Assembly (NCBI RefSeq): GCF_947331435.1
Contig: NZ_CAMZOF010000003.1
Span: forward strand, 62,001 to 126,000
Direction: 5' to 3'
Origin: Pelagibius sp. Alg239-R121
GTDB taxonomy: Bacteria; Pseudomonadota; Alphaproteobacteria; Kiloniellales; Kiloniellaceae
Length of the DNA: 64,000 nt
The notes under the pieces are model-generated. The model ran no database searches. It was not told where the DNA came from and saw only the letters and a program-made list of their open reading frames with translations. The translations under genes were made by a program, and so were the position numbers. Below are positions 9,118 to 17,593 of this stretch, in pieces. Every line of letters begins with the position of its first letter. The stretch's first letter is position 1.

Positions 9118-9516
9118 GACCAGGTGTCCGGGCGGTCCTAAGATGTAAAGTTATGATGCGACGGGGTTTTTCAATGGGGTGGGCGATAGGAGTAGAGGGT
9201 GTATGGGGCGGCGGATGAGCGGAGAATGGCTGATGGGGAAGGTGGAGTGGGCTGGAAATGGCTGATGATCAGGAGGAATTGGATCTACTAACATCCGTTT
9301 GATTCGTCGTTTTCCGAGAATGATAGATATTTAGTGTTTACCGAGATCAGGTCTCCATTTGTGTATCGAATTGCTTGATGCCTGCACTAATCAAGACTTG
9401 AGCATTGATGCAGTTGCGATACCTGTGTTCATTGGACCCCTTCGGGCCATGCTCTTGGTCGGCACGAATAGCTTATTTGGCCAATAAAACGCATCGGCGC
9501 TTACTGATCGCGACAA
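9118..9516. other. intergenic region, G-rich block with direct repeats
   Basis: No convincing gene. The part from about 9166 to 9275 is unusually rich in G on the plus strand, with many GG and GGGG runs. It contains a direct repeat AATGGCTGATG at 9225-9235 and 9257-9267. The two copies are 32 bp apart, about three helical turns, and sit 108-150 bp upstream of the sigma-54 -24 element. That is the usual place for binding of an activator. Confidence 0.4.
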
Positions 9517-10923
9517 TCAACTCTCATACCTCGTGTTGCCGCGCCGGTTGGGGTCGATGGGCAGTTCCACAAAGAAGGGTTGATGAGCGCGTTGCGAGCA
9601 GGCTTTACGGGGACACAAATAACAATTGATGCCAATCGGGTTAAAGAGATTCTGGTCACGCAGATTGAACGAGGAGGCGTAGCCGATTCTGTCGGCGTAT
9701 TGGAATTCACAGCCCAGGGCGACCGCCAATCGATGGTTTTGCGTCTCTCTGCTGTAGACCGGGCGATCGGTCGTCCGACTGATGGTGAAGAATTTTTCGC
9801 CGCCGGGGAGTTCGACGAATTGCGGCAAGACAACGCCGGGTGTGCGGAAGGCCGTATGAATGTTCCAGACCGGACAGGCACCGCCATATTCGGCCAAATT
9901 GAACGAGGTCGCGTTGAAGCGCTTGGTGACATTCCCCGCCTTGTCGATGCGCAGGAAAAACAGCGGAACACCCGTTGCGCCCGGACGTTGAAGGGTTGTC
10001 AACCGGTGACAGACCTGTTCGAAAGATACGCCGAATGCCGCTGCGATCCGATCGACGTCGTAGAGCGTTTTTTCGGCCTTCTGCAAAAAGGCTTCATAGG
10101 GCATCAGGTAGGCCGCGGCGAAATAGTTCGCCAACTCAACCCGGCATCTGGCATGGCCCGCGTCGCTGCGGATGCCGCTCCCCTTTGTCAGATCGTTCAA
10201 CAGGTCATCCATTTCGAGGAGGCATATCACGTGGATGAGCTGGAAGACGCGGTTCTGGTGATCGAGAGCCTCCGAAAGGATCAGCAGTGAATTTTCACGG
10301 TCGTGAATCCTCAGGGTTTGATCCATGGCTTCAACGGATTGCGTTTGGATCGCGATGCCGTGCTTGCTTTGCAAGCGCTTCTTGAGGGTCGCATAGACGT
10401 CGTGCGTGCCACAGGGCTCATTGCGGCGCAGCCGCTCCGCAGCCTCTTCCAATGTGTGGAAATAGTTGGAATGGTTGCGGAAGAAGTCGTGGATCGTGGC
10501 CTCGGGCGACATCGCCACCAGGTCTGAACGGTTTTGTGCTTCGCCTTGCCGCATGACTTTTTCAACAGCCGTGCGATGGTTCTTATAGAGTTGAACGAAA
10601 CAGTTGACCAGGCGGGGAGAATGCTCGACTGCCGCGCGCAGCTCGTGCAGATCGGGCGGCTCGCTTCCGAAGATCGGATCCTGAACGACGTTTCGCACAT
10701 CTGCCAGCAGGTTGGGAGAGTCGTCTCTCACCAATTCCTTCCAATCCAGATGATAGGCGTCGGAGAGAGCCATCAGCATTTTCACCGAGAGGCTACGCTG
10801 ATTGTTCTCCAGCATATTGATGTACGCAGGGGTTACGCCGAGGGTCCTGGCGACGTCGGTTTGGGTTTCGTTCCGCTCCTGACGCAATTGTCTGAGCTGG
10901 CGGCCAACGAAGGTCTTCTTCAT
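9517..10923 (-). CDS. XRE-family regulator with DUF2083 domain, PrpR/ScfR-like
   Basis: A 468-residue transcription factor. Residues 8-62 form an XRE helix-turn-helix (QTDVARTLGVTPAYINMLEN). A central IrrE/ImmA-like segment (ELANYFAAAYLMPYEAF) leads into the C-terminal DUF2083 domain of short-chain fatty acyl regulators. Cysteines at GGACPVW and NCYLCPRKAC form a four-Cys set like the one reported to hold an Fe-S cluster in mycobacterial PrpR. Such proteins control propionate/acetate or glyoxylate metabolism after binding acyl-CoA. It is divergent from a reductase gene, and the shared 165-bp region has repeated TTAACA boxes, one of them abutting this start codon, so autoregulation is likely. 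Confidence 0.85.
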   Translation of the reverse strand: MKKTFVGRQLRQLRQERNETQTDVARTLGVTPAYINMLENNQRSLSVKMLMALSDAYHLDWKELVRDDSPNLLADVRNVVQDPIFGSEPPDLHELRAAVEHSPRLVNCFVQLYKNHRTAVEKVMRQGEAQNRSDLVAMSPEATIHDFFRNHSNYFHTLEEAAERLRRNEPCGTHDVYATLKKRLQSKHGIAIQTQSVEAMDQTLRIHDRENSLLILSEALDHQNRVFQLIHVICLLEMDDLLNDLTKGSGIRSDAGHARCRVELANYFAAAYLMPYEAFLQKAEKTLYDVDRIAAAFGVSFEQVCHRLTTLQRPGATGVPLFFLRIDKAGNVTKRFNATSFNLAEYGGACPVWNIHTAFRTPGVVLPQFVELPGGEKFFTISRTTDRPVYSRETQNHRLAVALGCEFQYADRIGYASSFNLRDQNLFNPIGINCYLCPRKACSQRAHQPFFVELPIDPNRRGNTRYES

Positions 10924-10992
10924 ATTAACACCGTGATTTTAACAAAATTACAAAATCCATAAATGTTAAATTTGAAAGTAACATATTAACAC
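10921..10992. promoter_or_regulatory. TTAACA-type operator repeats in a divergent promoter
   Basis: An 11-bp direct repeat CATATTAACAC occurs at 10921-10931 and 10982-10992. The core TTAACA is present at 10925, 10939 and 10986, and inverted as TGTTAA at 10964. The first copy overlaps the start codon of the XRE/DUF2083 gene. The cluster lies in the AT-rich region between that gene and the reductase gene at 11089. It is the best candidate operator for the regulator. Confidence 0.5.
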
Positions 10993-11088
10993 GGTTTTTC
11001 GTGACCGAAAATTCGTTTGGCGTTAGGTATGCCATAGGGGCTGTTCCGGCATTTTTCTGCGGAAAGATCGAGACCATACGGGGGGAAA

Positions 11089-12141
11089 ATGAGCTGCAAA
11101 ATACTGATTTTGGGTGCGTCCTACGGATCGCTGCTGGGCACGAAACTCCTGATGGCCGGTCATGACGTAACGCTGGTGTGCAGATCGGCGACCGCAGATC
11201 TAATCAATAGCGAGGGCACGGAAGTCCGGATCAAACTTCGTGATGAGGATAGTCATCGCCGGATTTTGTCGCAGGGGCAGAAGGGGCGGGTTGACGCCAA
11301 GACGCCCGAAGAGGTTGATCCGGCCGCGTATGATTTCGTGGGTCTCGCGATGCAGGAGCCGCAGTATTCCGATCCGGCTTTGCGCCAGCTTCTCGACAGG
11401 GTTGCCGACGCGAGAGTTCCGTGCATCTCGATCATGAACATGCCGCCACTACCCTACTTGAAACGCATTCCCGGTCTGGACTGTGACGCTCTTGCACCGG
11501 CCTTCACTGATGCGAAGCTGTGGCAGCGTTTTGATCCTTCCGTTGTCACGCTCTGTTCGCCCGATCCTCAAGCGTTCCGTCCACCGGAAGAAAAACCGAA
11601 CATTTTGCATGTGGGCTTGCCGACGAACTTCAAGGTTGCGCAATTCGGCCAGGAAGAAACCGACCGGAAACTGCAGGCGCTGGCGCAGGATATTGCGGAG
11701 GTTCGCATCGACGGCAAGGATGTTCCGGTCAAGCTTCGTATTCACGAGTCGCTTTTTGTCCCCTTTGCAAAGTGGAGTATGCTGGCGACCGGCAACTACC
11801 GTTGTGTCACCAAAGAGGGGTTCCGCCCAATCCGCGACGCGGTTCAGGATGACCTGGAACTGTCCCGGGAAATTTATGACTTCGTCGAATCAATGGTTGT
11901 GCGCCTTGGGGCCGAGCCGTCGGATATGGTGCCTTTTGAAAAATACGCGCAAGCGGCAAATGGACTTCTGAAGCCGTCTTCCGCTGCCCGGGCAATTGCG
12001 GCCGGATCGGTTACGATTGAGCGGGTGGACAGGCTTGTTCAGCTGATCGGGAAATCGCTTGGCATGCAGCATCCTGAGATCGATGCGACGGTTGCAATCG
12101 TTGATGCGCATCTGGAGGCCAATAGAGAAAAGGCGGCCTGA
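11089..12141 (+). CDS. ketopantoate reductase-like (ApbA/PanE family) dehydrogenase
   Basis: A 350-residue NAD(P)-dependent dehydrogenase-like protein. The N-terminal Rossmann start KILILGASYGSLLGTKLLMA is a variant of the GxGxxG loop, followed by the NADP-type strand HDVTLVCR. A C-terminal helical domain contains FVPFAKWSML at the place of the catalytic-lysine region. It is longer than bona fide PanE (about 300 aa), and the loop differs, so pantothenate synthesis is unlikely to be its role. A 2-oxoacid or opine-type reductase is more probable. GGGGGAAAA immediately precedes the ATG. The pairing with a short-chain-acyl regulator suggests a link to branched or short acid metabolism, an inference from position only. 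Confidence 0.75.
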   Translation: MSCKILILGASYGSLLGTKLLMAGHDVTLVCRSATADLINSEGTEVRIKLRDEDSHRRILSQGQKGRVDAKTPEEVDPAAYDFVGLAMQEPQYSDPALRQLLDRVADARVPCISIMNMPPLPYLKRIPGLDCDALAPAFTDAKLWQRFDPSVVTLCSPDPQAFRPPEEKPNILHVGLPTNFKVAQFGQEETDRKLQALAQDIAEVRIDGKDVPVKLRIHESLFVPFAKWSMLATGNYRCVTKEGFRPIRDAVQDDLELSREIYDFVESMVVRLGAEPSDMVPFEKYAQAANGLLKPSSAARAIAAGSVTIERVDRLVQLIGKSLGMQHPEIDATVAIVDAHLEANREKAA

Positions 12142-12779
12142 TCCGGGTAACCTAGTTTGCTCCGGAACCCCGTTTTGATGCCGCTGGGTTTGTTCAACGG
12201 CTCTTTCCCTAAGAGCGACGACGGCTGGGTTTGGGGTTTTGTGTGTCATTGAAGCAGAAGCCGAAGGCCGCCTGGGTGAAGCTAAAGCAGTTTGCGGCTA
12301 GGCTGATTTAAGTCCGAGGCCAGATCGTAATTTTGCGGTCGCACAAGAGCTTCGAGACAGCCTTTAACCGGCTTCTGCCCTCCGTGCTCGCGAAGCCCGG
12401 AACCAGGGTGTGATGACTTATAGGTGATTTCCCTTGCTTCCCATGGATATTGCGGCGCACATAAACTAATATTCAACCCGAATCATGCATTCTGGGCCGA
12501 TCGGCGGTGCTAACCCGGCGTCGAGGGCTGATTGATGGAGCCGTAGCTAGAGCGGAATCGTTCTTGACGGAAAGTGTCAGGAGCTTGCATCGCCCAATGG
12601 CTATAGGTAACCGAGGCTGATTCACGTTTTTCGCTGATGCAGCAAAAACGGTTAGACTCTTTTTTGGAGCGCGCTGGCGTCGCTATGTTGTGTTTTGAGG
12701 TTTTGGGGCCGGGGCAATGGGACCGGCGGGATATTTGGGGTGACGGGTTTAGACGGTCGGCTAAGGGTAGTTGCGCCTG
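12142..12779. other. long intergenic region with a stem-loop and a possible transposase remnant
   Basis: No intact gene. At 12246-12413 the plus strand can be read as a basic peptide (VSLKQKPKAAWVKLKQFAAR, then a stop, then more basic sequence). It vaguely resembles the C-terminus of an IS transposase, but the match is too weak to name. At 12625-12650 a near-perfect hairpin occurs (arms CGTTTTTCGCTG and CAGCAAAAACG, loop ATG), with a T-run at about 12659-12665. It could act as a terminator or attenuator before the SulP gene. Confidence 0.4.
12625..12650 (+). terminator. hairpin upstream of SulP gene (possible attenuator/terminator)
   Basis: Inverted repeat with arms CGTTTTTCGCTG and CAGCAAAAACG around ATG, one bulged base, followed about eight bases later by a run of T. 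The arrangement resembles an intrinsic terminator, but the gap to the T-run is long. The nearest upstream stop is 480 bp away. Confidence 0.35.
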
Positions 12780-14660
12780 ATGCCTAGGATCAAGAAAGAG
12801 CCGTTTTTACCGCCCTTCGAAGCCAGGAACCTGGCGCCCTTCCGCAAATGGATCGGGCAGGTCAACCGGCAGACGCTGCGCGATGATGCTGCCGCGGCCT
12901 TCACTAACGCGGCCGTGGTCCTGCCGCAGGCCATCGCCTTTGCAGCGATCGCCGGCCTGCCGCCGCAATACGGTCTTTATGCGGCGATGGTCACGCCCGT
13001 AATCGCAGCGATCTTCGGAAGTTCCTGGCATCTGGTCTCGGGGCCGACGACCGCCATTTCGGTGGTGATCTTCGCGACCTTGAGCAATATTCACGAACCG
13101 GGCAGCGCCGCCTACATCCAGGCGGTGCTCACCATTACCCTGCTGGCGGGAATCTTTCAGCTGCTCATGGGGCTGGTCCGCCTGGGGCAGTTGGTGAGCC
13201 TGGTCTCGCATTCGGTCATGGTCGGCTTTACCGCGGGGGCCGCGATCCTGATCGCGCTCAGTCAAGTCTCCGGCTTCCTGGGTCAGAAGCTGCCGCGCCC
13301 TGAGCACATCGATGCCTTCCTGACCGCCATATGGCGGGCTCTACCGAATGTCGACCCCTACGTCTTTTCCATCGCTTTCGGCACTCTGGCGGTCACCGCG
13401 GCCTGTAAGAGGTATTTGCCGAAATGGCCGAATTACTTGATCGGCTTGATCTTCGGCGGCGGTCTGGCCTATCTGCTCGATGCCGAGGCTCATGGCGTGC
13501 AGTTCGTCCAGAGCGTCGCCACGGGTGTGCCGCAGTTCTCTGCACCTGAATTTTCGTTGGAGGCTTTGCGGACGCTGTCGTCCGGGGCCTTTGCTCTTGC
13601 GCTCATCGGCCTGCTGGAAGCTGTCTCCATCGCCCGCGCCATCGCGCTGAAATCGAAACAGCCACTCGACAGCAACCAGGAAATCATCGGCCAGGGCCTG
13701 TCGAACATCGGCGGATCATTCTTCTCCGCGTACCTGGGTTCCGGTTCCTTCACCCGTTCGGCTTTGAACTACGAGTCTGGCGCCAAGACGCCCATGGCGG
13801 CGCTGATGGCGGCGCTGTTCCTCTTCATCATCCTGATCGCGATCTCGCCCTTTATCGAGCTGATCCCCATTCCCGCCATGTCCGGCCTGATCATGCTGGT
13901 GGCCTGGAAGCTCATCGACTTCAAGGAAATCAGGCATATCCTGATCTCCAGCGCGGCGGAAACCATCGTTCTGCTGGTCACATTTTTCGCTGTGGTCGCC
14001 GTCAATCTCGAATTCGCCATCTACCTCGGCGTCATTCTTTCGCTCTCGATCTTCCTGCGCCGTTCCATGAAGCCCGGGCTGCCGATCAACGTGCCCAATG
14101 CGCGTGTGTCCGGCCGGCCCTTCATGAGCCCGATTTTGTGGAACCTGCCGGAATGTCCGCAGGCGGTCTTCGCGCGGCTTCAGGGTTCGCTTTACTTCGG
14201 TGCTGTGGAATTCATCGAGAAGGAATTCCGCCGCATGGAAGAGGAGCGGCCGGGACAGAAGCACTTCGGCCTAATGCTGGACGGCGCTGTCGGGGTCGAT
14301 CTGGCGGGCGCTGACCTGTTGGTTCAGGAGGCAAAGCGCAGGGAAGCGCGAGGTGGGCAACTCTATATCGGCGTGCGTTACCCGCCGATCCGGCGACAGT
14401 TGGCACGCTTTCACGTGCCGCGGGAGATCGGCCGCCAGCATATCTTCCGGCGCAAGACGGAGATGCTGCCGAAGCTTGTCGCCAACCTCGACCTGGACAT
14501 CTGTGCAACCTGCACGACCCGGGTTTTCCGCGAATGTCCGAAGGTACCGGATTTCGGTGTGAACGAGGCTGACCAGGGCGTTGCGGTGGACGACGAAGCA
14601 GCCGCGGGTGACACCGGCCAGGATGCGGTGCGGGAGCTTGAAGTCAGCAAGAGCGGTTGA
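12780..14660 (+). CDS. SulP family anion transporter with C-terminal STAS domain
   Basis: A 626-residue inner-membrane carrier. The transport domain begins AAAFTNAAVVLPQAIAFAAI and contains the SulP signature PPQYGLYAAMVTPVIAAIFG. About 10-14 helices run to roughly residue 430. A cytoplasmic STAS domain follows (LQGSLYFGAVEFIEKEF to GGQLYIGV). SulP proteins move sulfate, bicarbonate or dicarboxylates; this one cannot be assigned. After the STAS domain sits a cysteine cluster (DICATCTTRVFRECP), not typical of the family and perhaps metal- or redox-responsive. ATG 12780 is chosen; an in-frame TTG at 12771 is the alternative, with AAGGG upstream of both. Confidence 0.9.
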   Translation: MPRIKKEPFLPPFEARNLAPFRKWIGQVNRQTLRDDAAAAFTNAAVVLPQAIAFAAIAGLPPQYGLYAAMVTPVIAAIFGSSWHLVSGPTTAISVVIFATLSNIHEPGSAAYIQAVLTITLLAGIFQLLMGLVRLGQLVSLVSHSVMVGFTAGAAILIALSQVSGFLGQKLPRPEHIDAFLTAIWRALPNVDPYVFSIAFGTLAVTAACKRYLPKWPNYLIGLIFGGGLAYLLDAEAHGVQFVQSVATGVPQFSAPEFSLEALRTLSSGAFALALIGLLEAVSIARAIALKSKQPLDSNQEIIGQGLSNIGGSFFSAYLGSGSFTRSALNYESGAKTPMAALMAALFLFIILIAISPFIELIPIPAMSGLIMLVAWKLIDFKEIRHILISSAAETIVLLVTFFAVVAVNLEFAIYLGVILSLSIFLRRSMKPGLPINVPNARVSGRPFMSPILWNLPECPQAVFARLQGSLYFGAVEFIEKEFRRMEEERPGQKHFGLMLDGAVGVDLAGADLLVQEAKRREARGGQLYIGVRYPPIRRQLARFHVPREIGRQHIFRRKTEMLPKLVANLDLDICATCTTRVFRECPKVPDFGVNEADQGVAVDDEAAAGDTGQDAVRELEVSKSG

Positions 14661-14803
14661 GCCAAAGCGCCGGTCCGCAAGCACAAAACTTCGAGCCTAC
14701 TCTCTTATTTCACATTGTTAGAGGATGGTTCCTGAATGAGGATTGCTCTCTTTATCATATGATCACATTCTAGAGCGGTCAGGTAATCCAGAGACAGATC
14801 CGA

Positions 14804-15793
14804 ATGACGATCGTGGCTCGACGCTTACAAACAGAGCCCATCATCTTCCCGGATATAGATGACCGGATGGGTGACAATATCTGTGGACCATCGCTCATTC
14901 GGGTTCCCGACTGGGTCCAACATCCACTCGGCCGCTACTACCTGTATTTTGCCCATCACAAGGGTCGATACATACGCATGGCTTTCGCAGATTCCCCGTT
15001 TGGACCCTGGAGGACGTATGTTCCAGGGGTATTGGACGTTGAGCAATCGCTGTTCGAGCCGGAAGATCCGCCTGAGCCTGCAGAGGCAGAACGGCCGGAT
15101 TGGACGAAATCCCTTAAGGGCGGCTATCTTTACGCTCATGTCGCGTCGCCGGACGTGCATATCGATCAATCCGGCATGCAGATCCGCATGTATTATCACG
15201 GACTGCTTGCCAACGGAGATCAGCAAACCCGTGTTGCCTATTCGTCGGACGGCTTGTCTTTCACTCCACATCCACCGTTACTCGGTCCAACCTATTTCCG
15301 TGTCTTCCAAAATGCGGGTTTTGTCTATGCCATAAGCTGGGGCGGTCGTTTTCTGCGTTCACGCGCTTGGGACGGCCCTTTTGAACCAGGACCTGTTCTG
15401 CCGGACGTTAAAACGGCCGATCAACCGGATCGCGTCATTCGACATGCCGCTGTTTTTCTCAGGAAACAGGATCTACACCTGTTCTTCACCTGTATTGGCG
15501 ATCAACCTGAACACATTCTTCATACGAAAATAGCCCTCTCCCCAAACTGGGAGAACTGGCGCGCAGGCCCCCTCGACGTCATTCTGGAGCCCGACCTCGA
15601 TTGGGAAGGGGCCGGTCTGCCCGAGACAAAGTCCGAAATGGGGGCGGCAGACGGACCGCGCCGGGAACTACGTGATCCTTGTATCTTTGAAGAGGAGGGC
15701 GTCGTCTATCTGCTATATTGCGGCGCAGGTGAAAGTGGCGGTATCGGGTTGGCGACACTGGACTGGTCGTGTGCTGGAAATCCACCTGATTAG
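14804..15793 (+). CDS. five-bladed beta-propeller glycoside hydrolase-like protein
   Basis: A 329-residue protein with no signal peptide. It shows the repeated pattern of GH43/GH68/GH117/GH130-like propellers: GPSLIRVPDW, GRYYLYFAHHKG, RMAFADSPFGPW, LRDPCIFEEEGVVYLLYCGAGE. The blade with DPCIF and an acid pair, and the His-rich first blade (YFAHHKGRYIRMA), fit the active-site funnel of the fold. No close family can be named, and it may not be an active glycosidase. Spacing to neighbours is wide, so it is probably transcribed alone. A perfect 10-bp palindrome ATCATATGAT lies at 14754-14763, about 40 bp upstream of its start. Confidence 0.6.
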   Translation: MTIVARRLQTEPIIFPDIDDRMGDNICGPSLIRVPDWVQHPLGRYYLYFAHHKGRYIRMAFADSPFGPWRTYVPGVLDVEQSLFEPEDPPEPAEAERPDWTKSLKGGYLYAHVASPDVHIDQSGMQIRMYYHGLLANGDQQTRVAYSSDGLSFTPHPPLLGPTYFRVFQNAGFVYAISWGGRFLRSRAWDGPFEPGPVLPDVKTADQPDRVIRHAAVFLRKQDLHLFFTCIGDQPEHILHTKIALSPNWENWRAGPLDVILEPDLDWEGAGLPETKSEMGAADGPRRELRDPCIFEEEGVVYLLYCGAGESGGIGLATLDWSCAGNPPD

Positions 15794-15881
15794 CTCGCTG
15801 TAAAATTTATCCCAACGGCATGTGTAAAGGGGGTGTTTAAAGCGCATAGCTTGACGCAGCGAGGCTTCACGACCGCGACCA

Positions 15882-17450
15882 TCAGAGGTCTTCATCCTCC
15901 TCTTCTTGTTTGAAGATGACCAGGTTTTCCAGATATGCGATCAGTGCTTCGCGCTCTTCTTTCGGCAGCGATGCGTAAGCGCCGCGGCTGTCAGAGGCCT
16001 CGCCACCATGCGTGCGAATGGCTTCGTCGAGAGTCGTGGCACGGCCGTCGTGGAGCCAGGGGCCGGTCGAGCCGACACCTGCGAGAGACCGGGTCGGCCA
16101 CATCTCGGCGGCGATGCCTAAGGGCGCGTCCGGGTCGGCGAGGACGGGCCCCATATTGTGGCGTTTGAAGTCTGTGAACCAATGGGCGAGGGCGCCGCCG
16201 TTCTTGGTTTCGCGCAGGGCACCCAGAAGCTTGATCTCTCCGGTTGCCGTTTCGATGCGGTTGTTCGGCTGGTCCGCCGTCAGGTCGAAACGGATTGCGG
16301 TCTTTTGTGTCAGAGATTCGTCGGAGGGTTTTGTGCCACTGGGGAAGGTCACGTCGTAAAAGCCCGGCGTGGCGCTCGGCTCGCTGAAGATAGGCGTGTC
16401 CAGCTTCATCTCTGGAACATGACAGGCCGCGCAACCGGTGCTGGCGAAGAGCGCCTCACCCTCAAGGATCCTGAATTTCTCCATCTCTGAAACCTTGGTC
16501 AGTCCAAGATCCGCGAGTTCGAGCCGCGTTACCGGTCGTTCCAGACCGGCCATGTAAAGGGTCAGCGAAGTTATGTCACCGACGGTCAACTCGTTGATGA
16601 TGCCGTCGTGATCGCCGTCCTTGTCGCCGACCAGTTCGACCGCCTGTAAGCCCAGCTCATTATGCGCCGCGCCGCGGGTGAAGGAGCGGATGGTGGCATG
16701 GTTGCCCTTCCAGCCGAAAGGCTTAACCACGAGATCTTCGTCGATGCCTTCCAGGCCGTTTTTGTCGATTTCGACTTTGCAAGGCTCGATAGCCACCCGT
16801 GATGCGGCAAGCGTGCCGAAGGCAACTGCTTTGGCAACAAGCGCGGTGTCAGCTGCGCCGGTTCGACAAGCCTGTGCGACCATCGCGTCCCGCTGCGTCT
16901 TCAACTCGGCGGTCATCTCCTCGGCCAGCCGTTGGGGGACGCCGAGTGCCAGCAGAGGCAGTGTGTTTCTCTCGAGAAATCGCTTGGGATCGCCGGTGTG
17001 TGCAGGATCGACCAGGACATTCACGGCCACGTCGCCGGCCCCGTTCGCCATGGGCACGTTATGGCAGGCAATGCAGGCGGTTGCGTTGGGGCCACCCTCG
17101 CGTGTCGGGAGGTGGGCCGACCATTCTGTTGCGCCCGTCAAGTCGGCACGCGGGATCCGCGTGAAACGCCGGCCCTCGCCGACGTTCGCGCCGACCCCCC
17201 GTTCTGCCGTGAAGTTAAATTCGGTCAATTCATCGCCGGCTTCGAAGGCATGGTTGAAGGCCGCCTTGGCGCCTTTCTCGGCGAGGACTGCGTTGAGCCC
17301 TGATTGTTCAACCGGCTTGAGGTCTTCTTCCCCATGCGCAATCCCAGACATGAACGCCACCGAAAGACCTATTGCCGAAAGAGCCGGCGCCAAAAGGCTC
17401 GCTCTGAAATTTTTTCTGAAAGACTCAGCTTCCGTTATCGTTTCCTCCAA
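15882..17450 (-). CDS. di-haem c-type oxidoreductase (DUF1111/peroxidase-like)
   Basis: A periplasmic, probably soluble protein of 522 codons with two CxxCH haem-c motifs: CIACHNVPMANG at residues 126-130 of this frame, and CAACHVPEMK in the C-terminal half. The family (di-haem oxidoreductase, putative peroxidase) also shows AFNHAFEAGDELTEFNF near the N-terminus and WLHDGRATTLDEAI near the end. A signal peptide (LLAPALSAIGLSVAFMSGIAHG) is present. The start is unclear. The only canonical in-frame start before the signal is TTG 17450, which has no Shine-Dalgarno. A strong GGAGGA (17448-17443) instead sits four bases before an ATA codon (17438-17436). Expression by translational coupling is possible. 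Confidence 0.82.
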   Translation of the reverse strand: MEETITEAESFRKNFRASLLAPALSAIGLSVAFMSGIAHGEEDLKPVEQSGLNAVLAEKGAKAAFNHAFEAGDELTEFNFTAERGVGANVGEGRRFTRIPRADLTGATEWSAHLPTREGGPNATACIACHNVPMANGAGDVAVNVLVDPAHTGDPKRFLERNTLPLLALGVPQRLAEEMTAELKTQRDAMVAQACRTGAADTALVAKAVAFGTLAASRVAIEPCKVEIDKNGLEGIDEDLVVKPFGWKGNHATIRSFTRGAAHNELGLQAVELVGDKDGDHDGIINELTVGDITSLTLYMAGLERPVTRLELADLGLTKVSEMEKFRILEGEALFASTGCAACHVPEMKLDTPIFSEPSATPGFYDVTFPSGTKPSDESLTQKTAIRFDLTADQPNNRIETATGEIKLLGALRETKNGGALAHWFTDFKRHNMGPVLADPDAPLGIAAEMWPTRSLAGVGSTGPWLHDGRATTLDEAIRTHGGEASDSRGAYASLPKEEREALIAYLENLVIFKQEEEDEDL

Positions 17451-17461
17451 GCGATGTTCAT
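17435..17461 (-). promoter_or_regulatory. short upstream ORF overlapping the RBS of the di-haem gene
   Basis: ATG at 17461 opens an eight-codon frame (MNIAWRKR, stop TAA at 17437-17435). It covers the GGAGGA ribosome-binding site of the di-haem gene and ends across its likely initiation point. The arrangement would suit reinitiation or attenuation, but it may be accidental. Confidence 0.3.
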
Positions 17462-17593
17462 TCGCTGCGCGGCCGAGATGCCTTGACCGTCACAGAGAAC
17501 GCTTTATGACGTCGCTGGATGAAACGAAGCTGAAGGCCGTTTTCAGGTTGCTTTAAGCTTGGTTCTGACGTTTGGGTAAGAATGCGGCGTGCG

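Noticed and set aside
9580-10290. 236-codon frame opposite the DUF2083 regulator
   Set aside because: Shadow of the regulator gene on the other strand.
12246-12413. Basic peptide frame resembling a transposase tail
   Set aside because: The match is vague, contains a stop and shows no inverted repeats. Kept only as a note in the intergenic entry.
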